A DNA stretch of 64,000 nt from Chlorobiaceae bacterium (GTDB taxonomy: Bacteria > Bacteroidota > Chlorobiia > Chlorobiales > Chlorobiaceae): NCBI GenBank assembly GCA_013335405.1, contig JAAXVR010000001.1:62001-126000 (forward strand), in the 5' to 3' direction. The notes beneath the pieces were generated by a model. It saw nothing but the letters and a program-made list of their open reading frames with translations, was not told the DNA's origin and ran no database searches. A program made the position numbers and the translations under genes. Of the stretch, positions 29,690-39,297 are shown piece after piece; position 1 is the first letter of the stretch, and every line of letters starts with the position of its first letter.

Positions 29690-31756
29690 TTGTCCATTCG
29701 TCCAGGTGCCGGCAGGTCTTTCAGGCTCGTCAGCCCATACCGTCCCACAGGGGACCAGCCGAAAGCAATCCGTGCGCTCACGGCGGGAGTTCTGGAGGGC
29801 ACCCCTTACCAGACACTTCTCGGTGTGACCGGATCCGGCAAGACCTTTACCATTTCGAACGTCATTGCGGAGGTGAACAAGCCGGTTCTCGTGATGAGCC
29901 ACAACAAGACGCTCGCCGCGCAGCTTTACGGTGAGTTCAAGCAGTTTTTTCCGGATAACGCCGTCGAATATTTCATCAGTTACTACGATTTCTACCAGCC
30001 AGAAGCCTACCTGCCCACCCTTGACAAATACATCGCCAAGGACATGCGCATCAACAGCGAGATAGAGCGGTTGCGCCTCAAGGCAACCAGTTCGCTTCTC
30101 AGCGGCCGCAAGGATGTCATCGTTGTCAGTTCGGTAAGCAGCATATATGGACTCGGCTCTCCGGAAGACTGGAAAGCCCAGATCATCGAGCTTCGGCCGG
30201 GCATGGAAAAAGACCGCGATCTTTTTCTCAGGGAACTCGTTGCGTTGCACTATCTGCGGGACGATGTCCAGCCCGGGCCGGGCAAGTTCAGGGTACGGGG
30301 AGATATCATCGATCTTGTGCCCGCACACGAGGAACTTGCTGTCAGGATAGAGTTTTTCGGCAGCGAAATCGAAAGCCTGCATACCTTCGACATCAACACG
30401 GGCGAAATTTTCGGTGTCGAGGAGTATGCGTTTGTCTATCCGGCCAGGCAGTTTGTCGCGGAAGACGAGAAAATGAAAACGGCGATGCTGGCGATCGAAA
30501 ACGAGCTTGCCGGGAGGCTTAATCTTCTCCGGGCGGACAACAGGATGCTCGAGGCCCGAAGACTCGAGGAAAGGACTCGCTACGATCTCGAAATGATTAA
30601 AGAGCTCGGCTACTGTTCCGGCATCGAGAATTATTCCCGTCATATTTCAGGCCGGAATCCGGGGGAACGTCCCTATTGCCTTCTCGATTACTTTCCGAAG
30701 GACTATCTCGTCGTCATCGACGAGTCGCACGTTACCCTTCCGCAGATACGGGGTATGTACGGGGGTGACCGTTCACGTAAAACTATTCTGGTCGACTACG
30801 GTTTCAGGCTTCCTTCTGCGCTCGACAATCGTCCGCTGCGTTTCGACGAGTTCGAGGAAATCGTGCCCCAGACTGTCTGCATAAGCGCCACACCGGGTGA
30901 TTACGAGCTCTTGAGGTCAGGAGGGGTCGTTGTCGAGCAGCTTGTACGGCCAACGGGTCTTCTCGACCCCGTCGTTGAGATGCGGCCTGTCAGGGGGCAG
31001 ATCGACAACCTGCTCGGGGAGATCCGCAGGCATTGCTCCAGAGGGCACAAGGCGCTTGTGATGACCATGACAAAACGAATGGCCGAAGACCTGCACGATT
31101 TCTTCAGAAAGGCGGGCATCCGTTCCCGTTACCTGCATTCCGAGATCAAGAGCCTCGAGCGCATGCAGATCCTCAGGGAACTCAGGGTAGGGGAGATCGA
31201 CGTGCTTGTGGGCGTGAACCTCCTGCGCGAAGGCCTCGATCTGCCGGAAGTATCGCTCGTGGCAATCCTTGATGCGGACAAGGAAGGATTCCTGCGCAAT
31301 ACCCGCTCCCTCATGCAGATCGCAGGCAGGGCGGCCCGCAACGTCGAAGGGTTCGTCCTGCTCTACGCCGACAAGGTGACCCGCTCGATCAGGGAAGTAC
31401 TCGACGAAACCGAAAGGAGGCGCAGAATCCAGCAGCAGTATAACGAAGAGCACGGCATCGTTCCGCGTTCCATCATCAAATCGGTAGACCAGGTTCTCGA
31501 TACCACGAGCGTTGCCGATGCGGAAGAGCGTTTCCGCAGGAAGCGTTTCGGCCTCGAACCGAAATCCGAAAGGCTCCTTGCCGGTGTGCTCGATTCGATT
31601 ACACCCGAGGAGGGGCATGTCATGGCTGAAGAGATGAGGGTGGAAATGTACGAGGCGGCCCTGCAGATGGAGTATGAAAAAGCGGCATACCTGCGCGACG
31701 AGATCACGAAGCTCGAGCAGGCGCTGCAGAAAATGCCGTCAGGGGAACAGTCATGA
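29690..31756 (+). CDS. uvrB: Excinuclease ABC subunit B
   Basis: A 688-residue UvrB. The Walker A motif GVTGSGKT covers 45-52, and the beta-hairpin region appears as [10 protein letters not shown]. Helicase motifs follow, including [17 protein letters not shown] and QIAGRAARN. The C-terminal UVR domain (about 640-680) binds UvrC. It verifies DNA damage delivered by UvrA in nucleotide excision repair. The start codon is TTG: a clear AAAGGAG site lies eight bases before it and there is no ATG nearby, so the rare start is well supported. It is divergent from the M16 protease gene. Confidence 0.97.
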   Translation: MSIRPGAGRSFRLVSPYRPTGDQPKAIRALTAGVLEGTPYQTLLGVTGSGKTFTISNVIAEVNKPVLVMSHNKTLAAQLYGEFKQFFPDNAVEYFISYYDFYQPEAYLPTLDKYIAKDMRINSEIERLRLKATSSLLSGRKDVIVVSSVSSIYGLGSPEDWKAQIIELRPGMEKDRDLFLRELVALHYLRDDVQPGPGKFRVRGDIIDLVPAHEELAVRIEFFGSEIESLHTFDINTGEIFGVEEYAFVYPARQFVAEDEKMKTAMLAIENELAGRLNLLRADNRMLEARRLEERTRYDLEMIKELGYCSGIENYSRHISGRNPGERPYCLLDYFPKDYLVVIDESHVTLPQIRGMYGGDRSRKTILVDYGFRLPSALDNRPLRFDEFEEIVPQTVCISATPGDYELLRSGGVVVEQLVRPTGLLDPVVEMRPVRGQIDNLLGEIRRHCSRGHKALVMTMTKRMAEDLHDFFRKAGIRSRYLHSEIKSLERMQILRELRVGEIDVLVGVNLLREGLDLPEVSLVAILDADKEGFLRNTRSLMQIAGRAARNVEGFVLLYADKVTRSIREVLDETERRRRIQQQYNEEHGIVPRSIIKSVDQVLDTTSVADAEERFRRKRFGLEPKSERLLAGVLDSITPEEGHVMAEEMRVEMYEAALQMEYEKAAYLRDEITKLEQALQKMPSGEQS

Positions 31757-31856
31757 ATTTGCCGGTCAATTTGTTTTTTTGAGGATAAATAACATTATAA
31801 TTCCTGTAAACACGAGCGGCTCCGGCCATTTACCATTTTCAAGGACTTTTTGAGCG

Positions 31857-34064
31857 ATGTTAGCCCAGATAGAGAAAGAGCATTACGGCAAGCTTCACGA
31901 GATACTGCAGCTTTCCCGGCGGAACCTTAAGAACTATGACGAATCGCTGATCCAGCGGGCGTTTTTCATGTGCTATCGCGCTCACGAAGGTGAAAAGCGG
32001 GCTTCGGGGGAGCCGTTTTTCTACCACCCGGTCGAAGTCGCCACCATCCTGCTCACCGAACTTCCTCTCGACGGCGTTTCGGTGGCGGCAGCCCTGCTCC
32101 ATGACGTTATCGAGGACAGCGGCTATACATATGAGGACCTCGCAGCAGAACTCGGTGCCGAAGTGGCCGATATTGTCGAGGGACTCACGAAAATCTCCGG
32201 AATTACGATCAACCGTGAAACCACGCAGGCGGAAGGGTTCCGCAAAATGCTGCTTTCGATGGTCAGGGATATCAGGGTCATCCTCATCAAGTTCTGCGAC
32301 CGCCTGCACAATATGAGGACTCTGGATTCCCTGCCCGAGCACCGCCGCCTGAGGATTGCCCTCGAAACGAGGGATATCTACGCACCGCTCGCTCACCGGT
32401 TCGGTCTCGGTAAAATGAAAGTCGAATTCGAAAACCTCGCGCTGAAATATATCGATCCGGAAATGTTCGAGTTTCTTTCGCAGAAGGTTCGACTGAGCAG
32501 GGCGGACAGGGTCAGTTACCTGAACAAGATGATTCAGCCGATCAAGGCCGATCTCGAAAAACAGGGTTTCAAGGTCGAAGTGCAGGGAAGGGCGAAGCAC
32601 CTGTTTTCGATCTACAACAAGATGCGGACCAAGAACAAGACCTTCGAGGATATTCATGATCTCTACGGCATCAGGGTGATCGTCGATACGGAGCGTATTG
32701 CCGACTGTTTTGCAGTTTACGGTTTCATCACCCAGAAGTATCCTCCCATACCTCAACATTTCAAGGACTATATCTCCATACCCAAGCATAACGGCTACCA
32801 GTCGCTGCATTCTGCGATCATCGGGCCGAAGGGACACCTGGTGGAATTGCAGATACGCACCAAGCGCATGCATGAGTTCGCCGAACTCGGTGTGGCCGCC
32901 CACTGGCGCTACAAGGAAAAAATTTCGAAAGACGATGCGAACATCGATTCGTTCCTGAAGTGGGCGAGGGAGCTCATCAAGGATGCCGATTCGGCAGCCG
33001 CCTTCATGGAGGGTTTCAAACTCAACCTTTACCATGACGAGATTTACGTTTTCACACCGAAAGGCGATATGAAGACACTTCCGGCCGGAGCGACCCCCAT
33101 CGATTTCGCCTATGCCATCCATACGGAAATCGGCCACGGCTGTATCGGCGCGAAGGTCAACGGCAAGATCGTACGTCTCAATGCCCAGCTGAAATCAGGC
33201 GACAGGGTGGAGATCATCACGTCGAAAAACCAGAAGCCGAAACCCGACTGGCTGAAGATCGTCGTGACCCAGCGCGCGAAGCTGAAAATCCGTTCGGCCA
33301 TCAACGAGGAGCGCCGCATCCAGATCGAGAAAGGCCGCAGCATGTGGGAGAAGATGGTTTCGAGCACGAAACGACTTTTCTCGGACAACGACATCATCAG
33401 GCAGGTCAAGCGTTACGGTATAAAGACACCAGCGGATTTCTTCAGCGCCCTTGCAACCGAGCAGATCAACGGTGAAGAGGTTATCGAGCGGGTAACCCAT
33501 TCCCGCAAGGAAGGGGAGAGTGCGCCGAAATCTTTCGTCGAGGAATCCCGCCAGGTCGAGGATTACCTGCATGCGGCACGTCACGAGCAAGAAGGGGACG
33601 GCGCCCAGTCAAAGAAAAGGGAAGACGTTGTCATTGCCGGTATGAGCAATATCGCATACTCCTATGCCAAATGCTGCCAGCCGGTTCCCGGCGACGACGT
33701 GATCGGTTTCGTCACGGCGGAAGGCGTCGTGAAGATCCATCGGAAAAACTGCGCTAACGTCAGCAATGAAAACCTTCTGAAAAGCGAACGGATCGTTTCG
33801 GTCTCGTGGAACCGCAAGGTGGAGACCGATTTTCTTGCGGGCATCAGGATTGTCGGTGAGGACAGGCTCGGGATCACCAACCAGCTCACCACGGTCATTT
33901 CGAAATTCGACACCAATATCAGGAGCATTTCGCTGCACGCAAGGGACGGCATGTTTGTCGGTACGCTGATGATCTATGTCCGTAACGCCGAAAAGCTCGG
34001 CACCCTTATGGACAAGCTGAAAAAGGTGCCGGGCGTTTTTACCGTAGAACGGCTTATAAGCTGA
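31857..34064 (+). CDS. Bifunctional (p)ppGpp synthetase/hydrolase (Rel/SpoT type)
   Basis: A 735-residue Rel protein with the full domain set: HD hydrolase with H57, the H82-D83..E86-D87 motif and CDRLHNMRT; synthetase with HNGYQSLH and LQIRTKRMHEFAELG; TGS domain (about 395-460, starting IYVFTPKGD); a helical zinc-finger-like region; and a C-terminal ACT domain (about 660-735). Both hydrolase and synthetase motifs look intact, so it should make and degrade the stringent alarmone. This suits the single long Rel of many non-proteobacteria. It starts 100 bases after uvrB with only a modest AAGGA site. Confidence 0.95.
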   Translation: MLAQIEKEHYGKLHEILQLSRRNLKNYDESLIQRAFFMCYRAHEGEKRASGEPFFYHPVEVATILLTELPLDGVSVAAALLHDVIEDSGYTYEDLAAELGAEVADIVEGLTKISGITINRETTQAEGFRKMLLSMVRDIRVILIKFCDRLHNMRTLDSLPEHRRLRIALETRDIYAPLAHRFGLGKMKVEFENLALKYIDPEMFEFLSQKVRLSRADRVSYLNKMIQPIKADLEKQGFKVEVQGRAKHLFSIYNKMRTKNKTFEDIHDLYGIRVIVDTERIADCFAVYGFITQKYPPIPQHFKDYISIPKHNGYQSLHSAIIGPKGHLVELQIRTKRMHEFAELGVAAHWRYKEKISKDDANIDSFLKWARELIKDADSAAAFMEGFKLNLYHDEIYVFTPKGDMKTLPAGATPIDFAYAIHTEIGHGCIGAKVNGKIVRLNAQLKSGDRVEIITSKNQKPKPDWLKIVVTQRAKLKIRSAINEERRIQIEKGRSMWEKMVSSTKRLFSDNDIIRQVKRYGIKTPADFFSALATEQINGEEVIERVTHSRKEGESAPKSFVEESRQVEDYLHAARHEQEGDGAQSKKREDVVIAGMSNIAYSYAKCCQPVPGDDVIGFVTAEGVVKIHRKNCANVSNENLLKSERIVSVSWNRKVETDFLAGIRIVGEDRLGITNQLTTVISKFDTNIRSISLHARDGMFVGTLMIYVRNAEKLGTLMDKLKKVPGVFTVERLIS

Positions 34065-34116
34065 ATCAGAGATACCATGATTACTAAACTATAACATCAA
34101 ACGAGAGGAGCAATCC

Positions 34117-34704
34117 ATGAAGACGACACTTGCAAGGGTGCTTGCATTTTTCTTTCTGTTCACTTCACTGTACGGCTGCGGATACAACACCATGCAGCAG
34201 AACGAAGAGGCCGTGAACCGTTCCTGGGGTGATCTCGAGTCACAGCTGCAGAGACGTGCCGACCTTGTACCGAACCTCGTGGCCACCGTGAAAGGGGCGG
34301 CGAATTTCGAAAAAGAGACGCTGACCGCCGTAGTCGAGGCGAGGGCCAAAGCCACATCCGTACAGCTTACCCCCGAGATGCTCAGCAATCCTGAAGCCAT
34401 GAACAAGTTCCGCAGCGCCCAGGGCGAGCTTTCCTCGAGTCTTTCTCGTCTGCTCGTGGCGGTGGAACGCTATCCCGAGCTGAAGGCCAACCAGAATTTC
34501 AGGGACCTTCAGAACCAGCTCGAGGGTACGGAAAACCGTATCAGCGTCGCACGTCAGCGGTACAATTCGGCAGTCGAAACCTTCAACTATTCGCTGAGGA
34601 TGTTCCCGAACTCCGTTACCAACAGCGTGGCTCTCAAACTGAAGCCAAAGGAGTACTTCAAGGCAGATGAAGCGGCAAAAGCTCTTCCTCAGGTGAAATT
34701 CTGA
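34117..34704 (+). CDS. lemA: LemA family lipoprotein
   Basis: A 195-residue LemA protein. A signal peptide ends in the lipobox SLYGC, with the modified cysteine at about residue 21. It is followed by the all-helical LemA domain with [16 protein letters not shown] and [10 protein letters not shown]. The family is membrane-associated and of unclear function. It is often encoded next to TPM-domain proteins, as here: the TPM gene begins on the last base of this stop codon (TGATG). Confidence 0.92.
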   Translation: MKTTLARVLAFFFLFTSLYGCGYNTMQQNEEAVNRSWGDLESQLQRRADLVPNLVATVKGAANFEKETLTAVVEARAKATSVQLTPEMLSNPEAMNKFRSAQGELSSSLSRLLVAVERYPELKANQNFRDLQNQLEGTENRISVARQRYNSAVETFNYSLRMFPNSVTNSVALKLKPKEYFKADEAAKALPQVKF

Positions 34705-35480
34705 TGGCCCCATCCGGAAAAACAGCATCGAAGGGCTGCTCTGTCGCCGCAGCCCTCGTCTTTCTTGTCGCTCTGCTGCAACTGGGGCCCTGGGCATCCC
34801 TTTTGGCCCTTCCGGTACCGGCACTTTCAGCGAGGGTGAATGATTATGCCTCCATGCTGTCGCCGCAGGCGAAGTCAGCATTAGAGGCGAAACTCCGGCA
34901 GTTTGAAGAGCAGGAATCGACCCAGATCGTCATCCTCACCATTCCTTCGCTTGAAGGCGACCCTGTAGAGGATTTTTCGATCCGTGTTGCCGAGAGCTGG
35001 AAAATCGGCCGGAAAGGCACGGATAACGGGGTCCTGCTCATCGTATCGAGGGATGAACGCAAGGTACGCATCGAGGTCGGTTACGGGCTCGAGGGCCGAT
35101 TGACCGATCTTCTTGCCGGCAGGATCGTCCAGAACGAGATCGTGCCCGCATTCAGGGCCGGAAAGATCGACGAGGGGTTCATGAAAGGGGTCACGTCCAT
35201 CATCGAGGCGGTGCACGGCGAGTACAAGGGCACTCCTGCAGCGGAAAAGAACGGTGACGCACCGTCAATTCCCCTGCTTCTCCTTATTCTGCTCATCTTC
35301 TTCTTCTACTGGATGAGCCAGGTCAGGAGAGGGCACGGCGGCGGCGGTTTCATGGGTCCCGGAGCGCCGGGAGGATGGTATCCAGGCGGTTTCGGAGGCG
35401 GCGGCGGAGGCTTCGACAGCGGCGGCTTCAGTGGCGGCGGAGGCGGTTTCGGCGGAGGCGGCGCGTCGGGCGACTGGTAA
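34704..35480 (+). CDS. TPM-domain (YgcG/Psb32-like) membrane protein
   Basis: A 258-residue protein. Residues about 13-40 form a hydrophobic signal or anchor segment. The TPM domain covers about 43-175 and contains VNDYASMLSP and the GTDNGVLLIVSRDERKVRIE core. A second membrane helix lies near 188-204. The tail is a glycine-rich run with a repeated GGGGGF pattern ending in ASGDW. TPM domains have been assigned weak phosphatase activity, and Psb32 is linked to photosystem II repair; neither role is proven here. It overlaps the lemA stop by one base and is surely co-expressed with it. Confidence 0.87.
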   Translation: MAPSGKTASKGCSVAAALVFLVALLQLGPWASLLALPVPALSARVNDYASMLSPQAKSALEAKLRQFEEQESTQIVILTIPSLEGDPVEDFSIRVAESWKIGRKGTDNGVLLIVSRDERKVRIEVGYGLEGRLTDLLAGRIVQNEIVPAFRAGKIDEGFMKGVTSIIEAVHGEYKGTPAAEKNGDAPSIPLLLLILLIFFFYWMSQVRRGHGGGGFMGPGAPGGWYPGGFGGGGGGFDSGGFSGGGGGFGGGGASGDW

Positions 35481-35490
35481 CCGGGAATTC

Positions 35491-35532
35491 AGGACTGAGG
35501 GCTGAGGACTGAGGACTGAGGACTGAGGGAAG
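35491..35532. repeat. Tandem heptamer repeat (AGGACTG)n
   Basis: Five consecutive 7-base units starting at 35491, 35498, 35505, 35512 and 35519, reading AGGACTG with one AGGGCTG variant, followed by a broken sixth unit. It begins ten bases after the TPM gene's stop codon. Such short tandem arrays expand and contract by slippage. Confidence 0.85.
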
Positions 35533-35544
35533 ATTTTTACCCAG

Positions 35545-35628
35545 GCCCCAAACCCCGGATCCCACTTTCCAGATCCCAAACCCCAGACCCCACTTTCCAA
35601 GCCCCAAACCCCGGATCCCGGATTTTGG
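35545..35628. repeat. Three 28-base tandem repeats rich in CCCC
   Basis: Three imperfect copies with a period of exactly 28 bases, anchored on an AAA flanked by C runs at 35550, 35578 and 35606. Each copy has the plan CCCCAAACCCC-GATCCC-ACTTTCCA with a few changes; the third is truncated. The array lies between the two TPM-domain genes, upstream of the second gene's ribosome-binding site. Confidence 0.75.
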
Positions 35629-35659
35629 AGACCTTATAGAACATTCACGGAGGTTGCTT

Positions 35660-36307
35660 ATGCTCAATATGGCGGAACAATTCCTCGGCGAGGCTGAAAA
35701 ACAAATGGTTGAAGCACGGATCGCGAATGCGGAAAAGCGCACTTCGGGCGAAATCGTCGTCATGGTTGCACCATCGAGCTACCATTATCCCTATGCTGGC
35801 CTGCTCGGCAGCACGCTTCTTTCCGTTCTCGGCGGCATCGCGGTTTCGCTCTTCTTCGGCAGAGAGAGCATGTGGTTTTTTCTTTCGCTGTTTGTACTCT
35901 TATTCATCGTGCTGAACGAGCTTTCAAGACGTTTCCTGCAGCTCAGGCGCCCCTTCATCAGCCGCAGGGACATGGTGGACGAGGTCGAGGAGGCGGCAAT
36001 CAGGGCGTTTTACCGGAGCGGTATAAACCGTACGGCAGGTCATACCGGCATTCTCATCTACCTCTCCCTTTTCGAGCACAAGGTACGCGTCATCGCCGAC
36101 AAGGCCATAAACGATAAGGTCGGGCAGGCAGAGTGGCAGGAAATCGTCGATATCATAACCGGCGGGTTCCATGACAGGGAACCCGGCAAAGCGCTCGCAA
36201 AGGCTGTCGACCGCTGCGGCGACATCCTTGCCGCCCATTTCCCCTGCGAAGCAGGTGACATCAACGAGCTCCCGGACACTATCCGCATCGTCGGCGAAGG
36301 TCGCTGA
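35660..36307 (+). CDS. Second TPM-domain membrane protein
   Basis: A 215-residue protein from the ATG at 35660, which has a GGAGG site seven bases upstream; a TTG two codons earlier is the alternative. It opens with LGEAEKQMVEARIANAEKRT and SGEIVVMV, the first strand of a TPM domain. Two membrane helices (about 45-67 and 71-90) interrupt it, and the rest of the domain follows (GHTGILIYLSLFEHKVRVIAD). This split-TPM arrangement recurs in lemA-TPM-TPM clusters. It probably works with the upstream LemA and TPM proteins at the membrane; the function is unknown. Confidence 0.85.
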   Translation: MLNMAEQFLGEAEKQMVEARIANAEKRTSGEIVVMVAPSSYHYPYAGLLGSTLLSVLGGIAVSLFFGRESMWFFLSLFVLLFIVLNELSRRFLQLRRPFISRRDMVDEVEEAAIRAFYRSGINRTAGHTGILIYLSLFEHKVRVIADKAINDKVGQAEWQEIVDIITGGFHDREPGKALAKAVDRCGDILAAHFPCEAGDINELPDTIRIVGEGR

Positions 36308-36674
36308 ACGACAGCCGGCCGTTCCTTGCGCGATGTGTTTCTTTTCCGGAACATCTCCTCATGAGGATGTTCCAGTGGTCATCCGGCCCCGGCATTTCCG
36401 CACAGCTTCCGCCAGCTCACTGACCAGCTTTCGAGGCGTTGCATTCCTCTCTGGCACCGTTTTTCACCTGCCCTGTACGATTTAACACTCCTGTAATAAT
36501 TCCTTGGCAATCCAGTCGATATCTTTAATGACATATGCGATTGTTATAGCGCGCCTTGTGCGTTCTCAGGCCACTGCTGTCCGGGAAGGGGCATGAGGAG
36601 GTGGGAATATCGCATCACCGGGCGTTTCGGCTGACGCAGTCGGCAGGAGCCTTTTTTTACAACATAATTTTATC
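36308..36674. other. Intergenic region with a strong hairpin
   Basis: No gene is supported here. At 36348-36373 GGAACATC pairs with GATGTTCC around a loop containing the palindrome CTCATGAG. It has no T-run on either side, so it may be a transcript-end or processing hairpin for the lemA/TPM genes rather than a classical terminator. The right part should contain the phoU promoter. Confidence 0.55.
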
Positions 36675-37370
36675 ATGGAAACAATGTCCGAACGTCCAGT
36701 GCATGATCGTATCAGGGAGCTTTCCGATACCCTTGTAGAGCTGGCCGCGAATGCACGCGGGAACCTGCTCGAAGCGCTTGAAGCCCTGAAAACCCTGGAC
36801 AGCCGCAAAGCCCGAAGGGTGAAAACCTTCGGGTACGACATCGGGGAAGCCGAAACCCGGCTTGAATCGCAGTGCCTTTCGTTCCTTGCGCTCCAGCAGC
36901 CGGTCGCAAAAGATTTCAGGACCATTGTAGCCATCATGAAAATCAACGAAGATATCGAACGTATCGGCGATCTTTCGGTGCATATCGTCGAACGGGTTCC
37001 CGACATCGGCAGGGAAATGCTGCAGGCGTACGATCTTGAAATGGTCGGTGAGAAAGTTGCGGATATGCTGCAGGATGCCATCGACGCCTTTGCTGAAAGG
37101 GATGCCCTGAAGGCGGGCAGGGTGAACGTCATCGAGGAAGAGATCGATTCCATGCACAGTACTATCGTCAGGAATGTCATCGATGCCATGAAAGCCTCTT
37201 CGCGCGATGTCGAACAGCTGGTTGCGGTATTGAGCATTTCCCGCTCTCTCGAACGTATCGCCGATCATGCGACGAGAATATCCCGCGAAGTTGTCTATCT
37301 GGTTACCGGTGAAACACCCCGGCAGATGGACAGTGCCTACGAATTTCTTCTGAAGTCGCTGCGGAATTGA
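36675..37370 (+). CDS. phoU: PhoU family phosphate signalling protein
   Basis: A 231-residue PhoU with two copies of the three-helix repeat. The metal-binding signatures are INEDIERIGDLSVHI in the first repeat and ISRSLERIADHATRI in the second. In known systems PhoU links the PstSCAB phosphate transporter to the PhoR kinase and represses the Pho regulon when phosphate is ample. No pst or phoBR gene is present in this window, so it is either an orphan or acts with a distant partner. It has no clear ribosome-binding site; ATGs at 36675 and 36684 are both possible. An arsenate-reductase-like gene follows. Confidence 0.92.
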   Translation: METMSERPVHDRIRELSDTLVELAANARGNLLEALEALKTLDSRKARRVKTFGYDIGEAETRLESQCLSFLALQQPVAKDFRTIVAIMKINEDIERIGDLSVHIVERVPDIGREMLQAYDLEMVGEKVADMLQDAIDAFAERDALKAGRVNVIEEEIDSMHSTIVRNVIDAMKASSRDVEQLVAVLSISRSLERIADHATRISREVVYLVTGETPRQMDSAYEFLLKSLRN

Positions 37371-37425
37371 AAAACGCTGCAACCGAAAGGACCCTTTTCA
37401 TCAACCGTTAAAATATTCCCTGTCT

Positions 37426-37866
37426 ATGGAAAAGAAAAAAAACGTGCTTTTTCTCTGTACCGGCAATTCTGCACGCAGCCAGATAGCTGAAGGACTGCTC
37501 CGCGAAATGGCAGGCGACCGTTTCGAGGCCATGAGCGCAGGACTCGAGCCCAGGGAAGCTGTTCATCCGGTGGCCGTTGAGGTCATGCGGGAAATCGGCA
37601 TCGATATCGGTTTTCAGAAGCCGAAAGCGGTCGATGTCTTCCTCGGAAGGGTTCCCGTGCACTCCCTGATCGTGGTGTGCAACAAGGCGCAGGCCACCTG
37701 CCCGCGGATTTGGCCGGGCCTGGCGGAAGGCAACCGCCATTACTGGCCGGTCGATGATCCCGCAGCGGCAACCGGCGGCCCGGATGCCGAGCTTGCGGCA
37801 TTCCGTTCAGTCAGGGACGAACTGCGGCAGAAACTGCGCGAGTGGATTGACGGGATTGCCCGGTAA
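37426..37866 (+). CDS. arsC: Thioredoxin-linked arsenate reductase (LMW-PTP fold)
   Basis: A 146-residue protein with the P-loop C11-TGNSA-R17. It has the extra cysteines Cys85 and Cys92, spaced seven residues apart as in the Bacillus subtilis/Staphylococcus ArsC redox relay. The acid Asp lies in WPVDDP. These three cysteines distinguish it from tyrosine phosphatases and point to reduction of arsenate to arsenite with thioredoxin. No arsB/acr3 efflux gene or arsR is adjacent. Its position 55 bases after phoU suggests expression linked to phosphate status, which would suit a phosphate analogue. A plain phosphatase role cannot be excluded. Confidence 0.82.
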   Translation: MEKKKNVLFLCTGNSARSQIAEGLLREMAGDRFEAMSAGLEPREAVHPVAVEVMREIGIDIGFQKPKAVDVFLGRVPVHSLIVVCNKAQATCPRIWPGLAEGNRHYWPVDDPAAATGGPDAELAAFRSVRDELRQKLREWIDGIAR

Positions 37867-38180
37867 AGTACGCCGTGTAAGCATCCGGAGCTTGCACCGG
37901 GCGCTCCATGCCATTCATTGCGGCGTCCTGTTTCTTCCGGGAGGAGGGTGATTTTCTCGTGCCTTCCGGTCCCTTTCCTGAGTGCGGTTGGGGAACTGAG
38001 CTTTTTTCCTCCGGATTCCCTCCTCCGCGGACTCACATTCCCCCGAAATTTGTTATTTTACATAGCAGTTACCTTTCTGGAGGTTTTTTCGGGCTGTCCA
38101 GTGCTTTGGAGGAAATCTGCAGGAAGGGGAGCAGGTGAAATAACTCAAGGGCCGGAAAGGCCGGTAACAAACAGCTTGCC
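37867..38180. other. Intergenic region upstream of gcvT
   Basis: About 310 bases. I looked for a glycine or cobalamin riboswitch before gcvT and did not find recognisable core elements. A purine-rich stretch (38104-38135) and a GGCCGG/CCGG snap-back at about 38149-38163 lie just before the start codon. Open frames in the region do not resemble genes. Confidence 0.45.
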
Positions 38181-39278
38181 ATGAAAAAAACAGCGCTCTA
38201 CTCCTGGCACGAGAAGGCCGGGGCGAAGATCATCGATTTCGGCGGATTCCTCATGCCGGTGCAGTATGCAGGCATCATTGCCGAACACATGGCGGTGCGT
38301 AACGCCGCAGGGCTTTTCGATGTTTCCCACATGGGAAACTTCTACGTGAGAGGACCGAGGGCGCTCGAATTTCTGCAGGGAGTCACCACCAACGACCTCT
38401 CCAGGGCCCCGTCCGGCACAGCACAGTACAACCTGATGCTCTATCCGAACGGCGGAATCGTCGACGACCTTATCATCTATATTGTTGACAGCGAAACCTT
38501 TTTTCTCATCGTCAACGCCAGCAACACCGAAAAGGATTTCAGCTGGCTGAAGGAACATATCGCTTCATGCAACGGGGCCGAGCTCGAAGACCATACGGAA
38601 AAACTCTCTCTGATTGCCCTTCAGGGACCTGCGGCCATGAAAATCCTGGGAGGGGTCTTTCCTTCTCTGGACTTCGCCTCGCTCGGCTCGTTCCAGTTCT
38701 GCAAGACATTCTACAAGGGTGAGGAAATTATGATCGCGCGTACAGGATACACTGGCGAAGCCGGTGTTGAAATCTGCCTGCCGAACCCTTCAGCCCTTCC
38801 CCTGTGGGAAGAACTCATGGAAACCGGGCGCGACTGCGGCATCCAGCCGGTCGGCCTCGGCGCTCGCGATACCCTGAGACTTGAAATGGGGTACTCCCTG
38901 TACGGTCACGAGATCGACCAGGACACAAACCCTCTCGAAGCGAGACTGAAGTGGGTCGTCAAGATGGAGAAAGGCCATTTCATCGGCAGGGAAGCCTGCC
39001 TGCAGGTTGAAATGAACCCGAAGATGGGAGTGGCAGGGTTCAGCCTCGAAGGCAGGGTCCTGCCCCGGCAGCATTTCAGGGTTTACAATACCGACCGCCA
39101 GGAGATCGGCACGGTATGCAGCGGTACGCTTTCCCCGACCCTTCAGGAACCTGTCGGAACCTGCAGCATTTTCCGTGAATACCTCCAGCCTGGAACCCCA
39201 ATCCTTGTAGAGGTCCGGGGCACCTATCACAACGGCGTGATCAGGAACCTGCCCTTCGTGAAACCTTCCCAGGGATGA
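38181..39278 (+). CDS. gcvT: Glycine cleavage system aminomethyltransferase (T protein)
   Basis: A 365-residue GcvT. It has the folate-binding fold with FDVSHMGNFYVRG, the TTNDLS segment, ARTGYTGEAGVEI and GARDTLRLEMGYSLYGHEID, ending in the small beta-barrel domain (about 285-360). It releases ammonia from the aminomethyl-lipoyl H protein and passes the one-carbon unit to tetrahydrofolate. The P and H proteins are not in this window. ftsK follows 19 bases later. Confidence 0.95.
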   Translation: MKKTALYSWHEKAGAKIIDFGGFLMPVQYAGIIAEHMAVRNAAGLFDVSHMGNFYVRGPRALEFLQGVTTNDLSRAPSGTAQYNLMLYPNGGIVDDLIIYIVDSETFFLIVNASNTEKDFSWLKEHIASCNGAELEDHTEKLSLIALQGPAAMKILGGVFPSLDFASLGSFQFCKTFYKGEEIMIARTGYTGEAGVEICLPNPSALPLWEELMETGRDCGIQPVGLGARDTLRLEMGYSLYGHEIDQDTNPLEARLKWVVKMEKGHFIGREACLQVEMNPKMGVAGFSLEGRVLPRQHFRVYNTDRQEIGTVCSGTLSPTLQEPVGTCSIFREYLQPGTPILVEVRGTYHNGVIRNLPFVKPSQG

Positions 39279-39297
39279 AAGCATAACGCATCCTGAA

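Noticed and set aside
32000-33137. Long open frame antisense to relA/spoT (31860-33137, minus)
   Set aside because: It is a mirror of the biased codon use of the real gene; its translation is rich in Asp, Glu, Arg and His with no domain.
37426-37866. Calling the phoU neighbour a tyrosine phosphatase
   Set aside because: Cys85 and Cys92 with the seven-residue spacing fit the arsenate-reductase relay better than a phosphatase.
38040-38180. Possible glycine or cobalamin riboswitch before gcvT
   Set aside because: None of the conserved core motifs of those riboswitches could be found; only a weak snap-back is present.
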